Shown here in pieces: positions 1-6,277 of a stretch of 10,499 nucleotides of DNA (positions within the stretch are counted from its first letter, which is position 1; each line of letters opens with the position of its first letter). The translations under genes were made by a program, and so were the position numbers. The stretch covers positions 1 to 10,499 of the forward strand of contig JAGRKR010000151.1 in the NCBI GenBank assembly GCA_020442225.1, written 5' to 3'. The notes under the pieces were generated by a model, which saw only the letters and a program-made list of their open reading frames with translations, had not been told where the DNA came from and ran no database searches. This DNA comes from Hyphomicrobiaceae bacterium. Its GTDB lineage: Bacteria; Pseudomonadota; Alphaproteobacteria; Rhizobiales; Hyphomicrobiaceae.

Positions 1-1149
1 CGTCTTCTCATCGTCGATCCCTCGGACGTGGCGTTTCCGCCGTCGCTCAACCTGTTCGACGTCCACTCCGACCGGCTCGCCAACTACGATCAGAGGGATC
101 GCGAGCAGGTGCTCGCCGGCATCATCGAGATCTACGACTATATCTTCGGCGGACTGCTTGGCGCCGAGCTGACGCAGAAGCAGGCGATGGTGTTCCGCTT
201 CCTGGCTCAGCTCATGCTGTCGATCCCTGGCGCCACCATCCACACGCTGCGCCAGCTTCTGGAGGATGCCGCCCCCTACGCCGACGCCATCAACGCCCTG
301 CCGGAGACCGCGCGCGGCTTCTTCGAGAACCACTTCTTCGGCAAGGACTACCGGGCGACGCGCGAGCAGGTGCTTCGCCGGCTCTATGGCGTGCTGCAGA
401 ACCCGTCCTTCGAGCGCATGTTCGCGCAGCCCGAGAACCGTCTCGATCTGTTCGATACGCTCAACTCCGGCGGCATCGTCCTGGTCAACACGGCCAAGGA
501 CTTCCTCAAGTCCGAGGCCTCCTCGATCTTCGGGCGCTACATCATCGCGCTGACGCTCAAGGCCGCCTTCGAGCGGGCGACGCTTGCCCCCGACCGGCGC
601 CGGCCGACCTATCTGTGGATCGACGAAGCCGCCGAATACTTCGATGACAACATCGACAATCTGCTCATCCAGGCCCGCAAGTTCCGGCTTGGCCTCGTCA
701 TGGCGCATCAGTACCTCGGCCAGCTGTCGCGCAACCTGCCGGCGTCACTGATGACCAACACGGCCATCAAGCTCGCCGGGGGCGTCTCCGACCGCGACGC
801 ACGCACGCTGGCACCGGAGATGCGCACCACGCCGGAGTTCCTCAACAGCATGCTCAAGGAGCGCGACGTCACGCACTTTGCCGCCTTCGTGCGCAACCAC
901 ACACCTCAGGCCATGGCCATGACCGTGCCCTTCGGCACGGCCGAGCGCATGGATCGGATGTCGGACGAGAGCTTCGAGCGTCTGCTCGCCATGAGCCGTC
1001 AGCGGTTGTCGTCGCTGACGGTGCTCAAGACGGACAGTGACGGGCTCCAGGATGCAATCAAGCCGGCGGCATCGGATCGGACACCGCCGCCGCATGAGTC
1101 GTCGGCTGCTCCATCCAATGCCGACGATCCCTTCTCTGACCCCTACTGA
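1..1149 (+). CDS. Conjugative coupling protein / HerA-like ATPase, C-terminal part (5' end outside window)
   Basis: The frame is open from base 1, so the gene begins upstream of the window and the GTG at 28 is probably internal; 382 residues are visible. The family (TraD/TraG/VirD4-like and HerA/DUF87-like ATPases) couples DNA to a type IV secretion channel at the inner membrane. What shows this is a Walker B strand, YLWIDEAAEYFDD (about bases 610-648), followed by QARKFRLGLVMAHQ and an LMTNTAIKLAGG segment typical of the sensor region of these ATPases. An LIVDPSD segment at the very start resembles the strand after Walker A; Walker A itself would lie upstream. The last 45 or so residues are Pro/Ser/Asp-rich and probably disordered. 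No recognisable gene follows on this strand until the reductase operon, so this looks like the end of a transfer module. It could also be a non-conjugative HerA-type helicase. Assignment to the superfamily is firm; the exact subfamily is not. Confidence 0.8.
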   Translation, partial: RLLIVDPSDVAFPPSLNLFDVHSDRLANYDQRDREQVLAGIIEIYDYIFGGLLGAELTQKQAMVFRFLAQLMLSIPGATIHTLRQLLEDAAPYADAINALPETARGFFENHFFGKDYRATREQVLRRLYGVLQNPSFERMFAQPENRLDLFDTLNSGGIVLVNTAKDFLKSEASSIFGRYIIALTLKAAFERATLAPDRRRPTYLWIDEAAEYFDDNIDNLLIQARKFRLGLVMAHQYLGQLSRNLPASLMTNTAIKLAGGVSDRDARTLAPEMRTTPEFLNSMLKERDVTHFAAFVRNHTPQAMAMTVPFGTAERMDRMSDESFERLLAMSRQRLSSLTVLKTDSDGLQDAIKPAASDRTPPPHESSAAPSNADDPFSDPY

Positions 1150-1388
1150 TCGTGTCGCCCTGCGTCGCGGTCACCTCCGCCGCGGCGCGACACGCCGCGC
1201 CACCGCGCGACGCAGCATGTCAGAAGGGGATCAAGGCCGACATCTCGCTCATCTTCGCCGACGCCATAGGCCAATCTCGACCGATAGGCTCTGCGCAAGC
1301 TGTGCGCGACGCAAGGCTGCACCCAAACAAACACAAAGTCGCAGCGCGACAACCCGCCCAGCGGGATGCAGGAGTCGAGAGGGTGGTG
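1150..1388. other. Stretch without recognisable gene
   Basis: Between the ATPase gene and the remnant transporter genes I recognise no protein family in any frame, although several short open frames exist because the DNA is GC-rich. A GC-only inverted repeat (arms 1184-1189 and 1196-1201) is present, but it has no following T run. The stretch is probably junk at an element junction. Confidence 0.5.
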
Positions 1389-1704
1389 TCAGGGTTGATC
1401 GGTAACCAGTTGCTCGGACGCCGATAACGGGGCGGGGTGTCCCAGATAGATGCTCCAGACTGACGCAGCTGAGATAGACGCCCTGTATCAGCCCGCCCGC
1501 GAGCAGTGTGGCCACGGTCTCTCGCGACTTCAGCCGGGCTTTGGCGCAGAGGAAGAACGGTTGGAGCGCCACCACCGCGAGCGAAAAGTGTAGGAACAAG
1601 AAGGTGCACGACTCGGCCAACGGCACGGCGATCTTCGCCGCGATAAAGCCGCTCGATCAGAAGAGCACGAAAAGTAGGGGCGCGAGCGCGAGAAGAACCG
1701 TCAT
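1389..1704 (-). pseudogene. EamA/DMT-family permease remnant (premature stop, frameshift, C-terminal loss)
   Basis: Reading leftwards from an ATG at 1704-1702, the protein begins MTVLLALAPLLFVLF and then meets TGA at 1659-1657. It continues in the same frame as SSGFIAAKIAVPLAE and FLFLHFSLAVVALQPFF, the standard first two helices of EamA (drug/metabolite transporter) permeases; the stop replaces the Trp expected in LLWSSGF. Similarity runs on through GGLIQGVYLSCV (near 1475). It then appears to shift frame into WSIYLGHPAPLSA and ends at a TGA at 1391-1389. Only about 100 of the roughly 290 residues of an intact family member remain. The start codon overlaps the stop of the upstream MFS remnant (ATGA), so the two were once an operon. 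Family assignment rests on recognised motifs only. The product should be non-functional. Confidence 0.72.
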
Positions 1705-2210
1705 GCCCAGTCGGTCACCCTCTGCTCGCGCGGTTGCGCCGCCTTCAAGGGTAGCACGAGTGCGAAGGTGGGCGCCCCGAGCACGATCGCAACTGCGATG
1801 CCCGCGGTGTCGGCGCCCCAGTGTGCAATGGCGAGGCTCGCGGCCGTGGGGGCAACGAGGCCGGCAATCCCCGTCGCAGTGAAGAAGGTCCCGAGCAACC
1901 CGCCCAGATGACGCGCACCTAAAAGCTCGATCAGAACCAGCGCGACGAGCGCGATCCATACGCCATACGCGATGCCGAGAAGGCCGGCGAAGACAATGAG
2001 CCAGCCAAAGCCTGGAACCAGGAGCCAGAGGAGGTAGCTGGCCGCCATGGAGAGAATCGATCCCTTGTAGAGGAGCAGCGTGGACGCGCTTGCGACATAG
2101 CCCATCTCGAGACGGCCGAGAACACTGGCGCCGCCAATGATTGAGGTGAGTGAGGATGCGGCAACAGGGTCTGCACCGCGAGCCACCGCGAAAGCCGGTA
2201 GGAAGATCAG
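1701..2210 (-). pseudogene. MFS permease, C-terminal half only, cut by an insertion sequence
   Basis: About 165 codons remain open, reading LIFLPAFAVARGADPVAAS, then SIIGGASVLGRLEMGY, AYGVWIALVALVLIELLGA and GLLGTFFTATGIAGLVAPTAAS. This matches helices 7-12 of the monocarboxylate/OFA-like branch of the major facilitator superfamily. The N-terminal six helices are missing: upstream sequence becomes IS1595 transposase at about 2207-2213, and no start codon with a ribosome site belongs to this frame. The motif expected after GRLxxG (ADRxGRR) reads YVASASTLLLYK, consistent with decay. The stop overlaps the start of the EamA remnant downstream. Substrate cannot be told. Status as a truncated pseudogene is well supported. 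Confidence 0.78.
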
Positions 2211-2865
2211 AGGGGCGCCAGCGCGGCATCGAAGGAGCCGCCCTCGAAGTCGTAGAGGATGTGATCGGTCGTCACCTTGTGACGGTCGCGCGCGATCAGG
2301 ACGATGTCGTAGTCATCGGGCGAGGTGCCGGTCTTTTTCGGCTTGCCGCCGCGCCTTCTCGGCGCCCGGCCGACCAGCTTGCGCGAGCCCTTCGCCGACT
2401 TGAGAATGAGCGTCTCATCGGCCTCCACGATGCCCGACAAGAGCGGAGGATGCTTGTTCTTGGCCGGGGCGAGAAAGCGATGGCGCCACCGGAAGGAGGT
2501 CTCCAGTTGCACGTTGGCGCGCTTGGCCGTCTTCCTCAGGCTGATTCGGTAGAGGGGTGCGCGGGCGTAGGAGAGCCAGGCCTCCCGCTTTTGCAGCCGG
2601 GCCATCGGCGTGCTGGTCAGCGCATTGAAGGTGCGGGAGCACGCCTTGCACTTGTAGCGGCGCAGGCCGCTCGCGTGCCCCACGTGCCGAAGCGCTTCGA
2701 GCCGCAATGTCCGCAAGCGGGATCGGCGGCGAACTGCGTCTCAATCAGGGCGAGGGCATCGTTCGTCGAGCCCTTCGATCTCAAGGCGGCCTTGAGCGCC
2801 GCGCGCTGCTTCTCCGTCAACTCGTCCAGCTGCTCGATACGAGCCTGGAACTCCGCCGATTTCAT
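2207..2865 (-). pseudogene. IS1595-family transposase, frameshifted and C-terminally truncated
   Basis: The reading frame starts at ATG 2865-2863 with MKSAEFQARIEQLDELTEKQ and carries the first zinc-ribbon knuckle (CGHC). Near 2677-2681, in a C4 run on the plus strand, one base appears lost: frame one ends its similarity at FGTWG. The next frame takes over at GHASGLRRYKCKACSRTF, which holds the second knuckle (CKAC). It then has ETSFRWRHRFL and the catalytic-domain start GIVEADETLI, typical of the ISXO2-like DDE domain. The sequence stops after FDAALAPL at 2207, where MFS sequence begins, so the later catalytic residues are gone. Both defects make it inactive. The family call is confident from the zinc ribbon plus EADET combination. 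Confidence 0.85.
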
Positions 2866-2930
2866 CGTGCCCTCCCGCGCCAGCGAATCAGCAAGAAAAG
2901 CATGCCTCTACAGTATGTCTGAACAGAGCC
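2207..2930 (-). mobile_element. IS1595-family insertion sequence remnant, one terminus lost
   Basis: The element comprises the broken transposase gene and its 5' flank. Reading leftwards from 2930, the flank starts GGCTCTGTTCAG, a plausible terminal inverted repeat for this family, 65 bp before the transposase ATG. The matching repeat at the other end is not found in the window because the element is cut at about 2207-2213 inside the MFS gene. No target duplication can therefore be identified. This suggests insertion followed by an adjacent deletion that removed the transposase C-terminus and the MFS N-terminal half. The outer boundary is a motif-based estimate. Confidence 0.65.
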
Positions 2931-2962
2931 ATCAATCCTCAGGGAAGTGAATTTGTACTTTA

Positions 2963-2976
2963 TTGATCTGGATCAA
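2963..2976 (+). promoter_or_regulatory. FNR/FixK/NnrR-type box
   Basis: TTGATCTGGATCAA is a perfect dyad (TTGAT-N4-ATCAA) matching the consensus of the CRP/FNR superfamily regulators that respond to low oxygen or nitric oxide in alphaproteobacteria. Its centre (2969.5) lies about 42 bp upstream of the start expected from the -10 at 3002-3007, which is the class II activator position. It controls the putative NO reductase operon. Confidence 0.85.
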
Positions 2977-3001
2977 TGCCGGGAAGCAATAACTGAGTCT
3001 G

Positions 3002-3007
3002 CATAAT
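3002..3007 (+). promoter_or_regulatory. Predicted -10 element of the norYS-like operon
   Basis: CATAAT lies about 32 bp after the centre of the FNR-type box. No good -35 hexamer is visible, as expected for an activator-dependent promoter. Transcription would begin near 3012-3014, leaving a leader of about 33 nt with a ribosome site GGAG at 3035-3038, seven bases before the first ATG. Confidence 0.5.
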
Positions 3008-3045
3008 ACTAGAATCGCGCTTCCTTTGTTTCTCGGAGCAGCCCC

Positions 3046-3564
3046 ATGCAAGTGATCGCGTGGTATCTTACAGTTGTGCTGATTGGACTTGTAGCGCTCA
3101 TCTTCGTTCGGGTTGCTTCTGAGTCAGGCCGAAGGGAAGATTATGGCCATGTGCAGGTGAAGGCGTATCGATTTCGCGCCTTCATCTTCTTCGGCCTCAT
3201 CTTGGCGGGTCTCATCATTGCTGTCACGACTTTGCGGGATCTGCCCTATGTCGCAGCGGGCGCGCCGTCCCCTCCTCAGGTTGTCACCGCCAAGGGCTTC
3301 CAGTGGTACTGGGAGCTCAATCGCAAGAGTGTGCTGGCAGGTGAGCCCGTCGAATTCCAGATTACCAGCGCGGACGTGAACCATGGCGTGGGCATTTATG
3401 ACTCCCGATTGCGCCTCTTGGCCCAGGCTCAAGCCATGCCGGGATACGTGAACCGACTGCGCTACACGTTTAGGGAGCCCGGAAAGTACCGGCTTATGTG
3501 TCTGGAATACTGCGGACTTGCGCATCACGACATGACTGCCGTGTTGGAGGTCAAAGCGCGCTGA
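3046..3564 (+). CDS. norY: CuA-containing subunit II of a heme-copper oxidoreductase (putative NorY of sNOR)
   Basis: This 172-residue protein has two N-terminal membrane helices (about residues 4-22 and 44-62) and a periplasmic cupredoxin domain. GFQWYWEL (84-91) is the electron-entry aromatic region. The binuclear CuA ligands are all present: His113, then Cys152, Cys156, His160 and Met163 in a CxxxCxxxHxxM motif. The domain should accept electrons from a periplasmic donor such as cytochrome c and pass them to subunit I. At 172 residues it is shorter than typical A-family CoxB, resembling the compact subunit II of B-family enzymes. It is the first gene of the operon, 15 bp before subunit I, with GGAG seven bases before the ATG. 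By itself the sequence cannot separate oxidase from NO reductase; the NorY call comes from subunit I and the gene order. CDS and CuA domain are certain. Confidence 0.9.
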   Translation: MQVIAWYLTVVLIGLVALIFVRVASESGRREDYGHVQVKAYRFRAFIFFGLILAGLIIAVTTLRDLPYVAAGAPSPPQVVTAKGFQWYWELNRKSVLAGEPVEFQITSADVNHGVGIYDSRLRLLAQAQAMPGYVNRLRYTFREPGKYRLMCLEYCGLAHHDMTAVLEVKAR

Positions 3565-3579
3565 CAGAGGGGGCAGGAG

Positions 3580-5058
3580 ATGACTGCAACATCCCAACAT
3601 GGGTCTTCCAGTTTGCAGGCCACCGTTGCAATCGACATTTCCACGCGGAAGGTGCTGGCGGCGAATCTCGCCATAACCGGCGTCTTGCTCCTGCTGATGA
3701 TGCTGCTCGGTTTGCTGCTGCGTCTGGCACAGTCTGGCTGGTTATCCCTCGAGTCGGATCGGTTCTATCAGATCATGACCGTGCATGGCGTCGGCATGGT
3801 TGGTATAGCCGCATTGGGCGGCGTATCGGTCATGTGGTACTTTCTCGGGCAGTACGTTCGCCTCTCCGAACGGGTTCTAGCGATCAATCTCGTTATTTTT
3901 CTCACTGGCGTCGTGATGATCCTGGGCGCCGACTTCATCGGTGGCTTTGCTGCCGGCTGGACTTTTCTCTATCCGTTGCCCGCACGATCGGCCGGAGTTT
4001 GGAGTACATCCGCGGCGGCTTGGCATCTACTCGGCCTGCTCCTGGTGGGCATCGGATTTTTGCTCGTCTGCCTCGAGGTGGGACGGGCGCTCATCGTGAC
4101 TTATGGAGGTCTCGCACGGTCGCTTGGATGGCCTCAGCTCTTTGGAACGAGCGACGCCGATCCTCCACCACCAACCGTGGTCGCGAGTACGATGGTCGTG
4201 ATTGTTACGACTCTGGCTCTGCTGGGTGGTGCCATGGTCATCGTGCTCAGTCTGGTCAACCTCTTCGCCCCGGCGTTCGATCTCGATCCGCTGCTCGCCA
4301 AGAACCTCATCTACTTCTTCGGACACGTGTTCATCAATGCGACCATCTATATGGCGGTGGTTGCCGTCTACGAATTGCTGCCTCGCTACACCGGTCGGCC
4401 GTGGAAGTCATCCCGTGTATTTCTCGCGGCGTGGACGGCATCGACGACCATGGTGCTGATCATCTATCCTCACCACCTGTTGATGGATCTCGTAATGCCG
4501 CGCTGGACGATGATCATTGGTCAGATCTTTTCCTACATCAACAGCTTCCCGGTGCTCGTCGTCACTGGGCTGGGCGCGCTTTCAATCGTGCATCGGTCGG
4601 GCATGCGATGGGACATGGTAAGTGGTCTGCTCTTCCTGGCGATGTTCGGATGGATGGCGGGCGTGATCCCCGCCGTCATCGATGCCACCATCGTCATGAA
4701 CTCTGTGATGCACAATACGATGTGGGTTCCCGGTCATTTCCATTTCTATTTGCTGCTCGGGCTCGTGCCGATGATCTTCGCGTTCATCTATTACATGACA
4801 GGTGACACGTCGGCGTCTGCTTCGGAGGGATTCGACCGTTCGGCTCTCTGGCTGTACATCGCGGCCGGAATCGGATTTGTCGCGATGTTCCTTTATGCGG
4901 GGCGCCATGGTGTGCCGCGACGCTGGGCAGTCCACCTGCCGGAGTGGATGCTGTACGATCAGATCGCCTCGGTCTTGGCGGTTGTTGTGATTGTCACAGC
5001 CACCTTATTCGTTGTCCGCTTCCTGGCTCGACTGCCTCGGATGTTGGTGCAGTCATGA
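3580..5058 (+). CDS. norS: Heme-copper oxidoreductase subunit I lacking the catalytic Tyr; putative sNOR-type nitric oxide reductase NorS
   Basis: This is a 492-residue polytopic membrane protein. Heme and metal ligands are visible: His69 (VHGVGM), His249 (FFGHVFIN), His298-His299 (YPHHLLMD), and His386 and His388 (VPGHFHFY). HNTMWVPGHFH and PHHLLMD place it near the B (ba3) family. In oxygen-reducing A and B enzymes the helix VI His is followed four residues later by a Tyr crosslinked to it; here that position is Asn253. Loss of this Tyr is a hallmark of NO reductases within the superfamily. With a CuA subunit II, SenC and a small membrane protein alongside, the best match is the sNOR class, which reduces 2 NO to N2O. 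The ATG is preceded by GAGGGGG at about 3567-3573. The end overlaps the senC start. The alternative is an aberrant ba3-like oxidase. Superfamily is certain; the NO reductase role is an inference. Confidence 0.85.
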   Translation: MTATSQHGSSSLQATVAIDISTRKVLAANLAITGVLLLLMMLLGLLLRLAQSGWLSLESDRFYQIMTVHGVGMVGIAALGGVSVMWYFLGQYVRLSERVLAINLVIFLTGVVMILGADFIGGFAAGWTFLYPLPARSAGVWSTSAAAWHLLGLLLVGIGFLLVCLEVGRALIVTYGGLARSLGWPQLFGTSDADPPPPTVVASTMVVIVTTLALLGGAMVIVLSLVNLFAPAFDLDPLLAKNLIYFFGHVFINATIYMAVVAVYELLPRYTGRPWKSSRVFLAAWTASTTMVLIIYPHHLLMDLVMPRWTMIIGQIFSYINSFPVLVVTGLGALSIVHRSGMRWDMVSGLLFLAMFGWMAGVIPAVIDATIVMNSVMHNTMWVPGHFHFYLLLGLVPMIFAFIYYMTGDTSASASEGFDRSALWLYIAAGIGFVAMFLYAGRHGVPRRWAVHLPEWMLYDQIASVLAVVVIVTATLFVVRFLARLPRMLVQS

Positions 5059-5663
5059 GAGGCCGTGGAGAGCTGAGCTTGGTGGCGTCGGTGCTGCTGG
5101 GTTTCCTCTTGGTTTTCGTTGGAACGGACAAGTTTTCCGCATTCACAAGCGAGGGCGCACGACGCCTCGACGTGGCACGCAATCCGCGCCCGCTCCCCGC
5201 TGCTCAGCTAGAGCGTCACGACAGGAGACTGACTACGCTCGGTGACTTTCTCGGGACAGTGTTGCTCGTCAACTTCATCTACACGCGCTGCCCTACACTC
5301 TGCGTCACATTGGGCTCGAGCTTCGAGAGGTTGCGAAGCGCGATTCACCGTGCGGGCCTCGGCGGGCGCATTGTACTGCTCTCGATCTCATTCGATCCCG
5401 ACAATGATGGCCCAGCCGAGTTGACCGACTACGCTGCGCGGTTCGGCGGACCGGACCAGATATGGCAGTTCGTTCGACCCCGGTCGAAAGCAGCGCTCGT
5501 GAAGATGCTGAGGTCAGCCGCGGTTATCGTTCTGCCCGACGATGCCGGCGGATTTGTTCACAATGCTGCCATCCATGTCGTCGATCGGCAGGGTCGGCTC
5601 GTCGCCATCGTGGATACGGAGGCTGTCACTGAAGCTTTGGCTTTAGCTCGCCGCCTCTTGTGA
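5055..5663 (+). CDS. senC: SCO1/SenC/PrrC-family copper chaperone
   Basis: This 202-residue protein has an N-terminal signal anchor (about residues 8-23) and a thioredoxin-like domain. The copper-binding CxxxC is in FIYTRCPTLC (Cys79, Cys83), and a late histidine, His169 in FVHNAAIHVVD, matches the third ligand position of the family. SCO proteins deliver copper to, or reduce, the CuA site of subunit II, which fits the CuA ligands of the first gene. ATG 5055 was chosen because it overlaps the subunit I stop (ATGA), implying translational coupling; longer upstream frames have no support. The LSISFDPDNDGP segment (109-120) is characteristic of the fold. A more general thiol-redox role cannot be excluded. 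Confidence 0.92.
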   Translation: MRGRGELSLVASVLLGFLLVFVGTDKFSAFTSEGARRLDVARNPRPLPAAQLERHDRRLTTLGDFLGTVLLVNFIYTRCPTLCVTLGSSFERLRSAIHRAGLGGRIVLLSISFDPDNDGPAELTDYAARFGGPDQIWQFVRPRSKAALVKMLRSAAVIVLPDDAGGFVHNAAIHVVDRQGRLVAIVDTEAVTEALALARRLL

Positions 5664-5671
5664 GGTCATCC

Positions 5672-6274
5672 ATGCAAGATTGGCGAATTGCTCTGGCTCT
5701 GGCTTTCTTGGCGGCGGCAACTGTACCCTCAGCCGCCGCGTTCTGGAAATCGAGCCTGCCCCTTCATGTGCTTGTGCAATATCCACTAATCTTGGGCGCG
5801 GGAGTTCTCTGCGGAGCTGCTGTCGCTCGGCGGCGTCCCCACAAGCAAGGAAAGCTTCGCCTCGAGGGTCTGGCGGCAGTCCTTCTCGGCTGCTTCGTCT
5901 TGAGTTTCTGGATGGTCCCGCGTTGGGTGGATGCCGCGGCACTGGACGCGTGGATCGATGCTGCCAAAGTCGCCTCATTGGTACTTCTGGTCGGTCTTCT
6001 CTGGGGGTGGGGCTGGTACCAGATTGGACCGCTGGATCGGGGTTTTCTCGTCGCCAACGGGATCAGTATGCTGTTTGCTCTTGGCATCCTTTATCGATCG
6101 GCTCCCGTTCGCTTATGCAATGCCTATTTGCTCGACGAGCAATCCGATCTCGGCCGCGGTATGATTGCCATAGCTGGCGTTGCGACTTCGATGATCGCTG
6201 CGCGAGTGATGGCTGGCGATGGTATGCGCTCACAACGCATTGACATGCGCGAACAAGCCCAGACCAAGCCGTAG
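5672..6274 (+). CDS. Uncharacterised multi-pass membrane protein of the sNOR-like operon (orf1-like)
   Basis: The product has 200 residues with about five or six hydrophobic helices: roughly 6-23, 33-52, 65-82, 97-114, 124-141 and 163-181. Conspicuous non-helical motifs are WKSSLPLHVLVQYP (25-38, His32), FWMVPRWVDAA (79-89) and PVRLCNAYLLDEQ (145-157), with Arg147, Cys149 and Asp155. It begins eight bases after the senC stop; ATG 5672 is preferred because GAGG at 5662-5665 is well placed, though a GTG at 5660 overlapping senC is possible. I recall an unnamed orf1 as the last gene of norSY-senC-orf1 clusters in ammonia oxidisers, and this occupies that place. It may act in assembly or as an accessory subunit, perhaps copper or heme handling; no function is established by the sequence. 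It ends 3 bp from the convergent nnrS stop. Confidence 0.8.
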   Translation: MQDWRIALALAFLAAATVPSAAAFWKSSLPLHVLVQYPLILGAGVLCGAAVARRRPHKQGKLRLEGLAAVLLGCFVLSFWMVPRWVDAAALDAWIDAAKVASLVLLVGLLWGWGWYQIGPLDRGFLVANGISMLFALGILYRSAPVRLCNAYLLDEQSDLGRGMIAIAGVATSMIAARVMAGDGMRSQRIDMREQAQTKP

Positions 6275-6277
6275 CCG

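Noticed and set aside
1184..1201. GC-rich inverted repeat as a possible terminator
   Set aside because: Arms of six with no T run; such repeats are expected by chance in this base composition.
1152..1427. Plus-strand open frame of 91 codons after the ATPase gene
   Set aside because: No family recognised, no ribosome site, and it runs into the EamA remnant on the other strand.
2150..2950. Plus-strand open frame of 266 codons across the transposase
   Set aside because: It is antisense to IS1595 transposase, with no recognisable domain.
3002..3007. CATAAT upstream of the reductase operon as an NsrR half-site
   Set aside because: The rest of the half-site pattern seen at 9221-9261 (GCAT and ACAA at fixed spacing) is missing, so it is better read as a -10.
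3498..4805. Plus-strand open frame of 435 codons overlapping subunit I
   Set aside because: It is a shadow of the norS-like gene in another frame: no membrane-protein pattern, rich in Arg/Ser/His, no family motif, and it conflicts with a gene having clear catalytic motifs.
3580..5058. Subunit I as a cbb3-type oxidase or a standard aa3 oxidase
   Set aside because: No CcoO or CcoP partner is present, subunit II has a CuA domain, helix VI lacks HPEVY, and the HNTMWVPGHFH and PHHLLMD motifs point to the B family.
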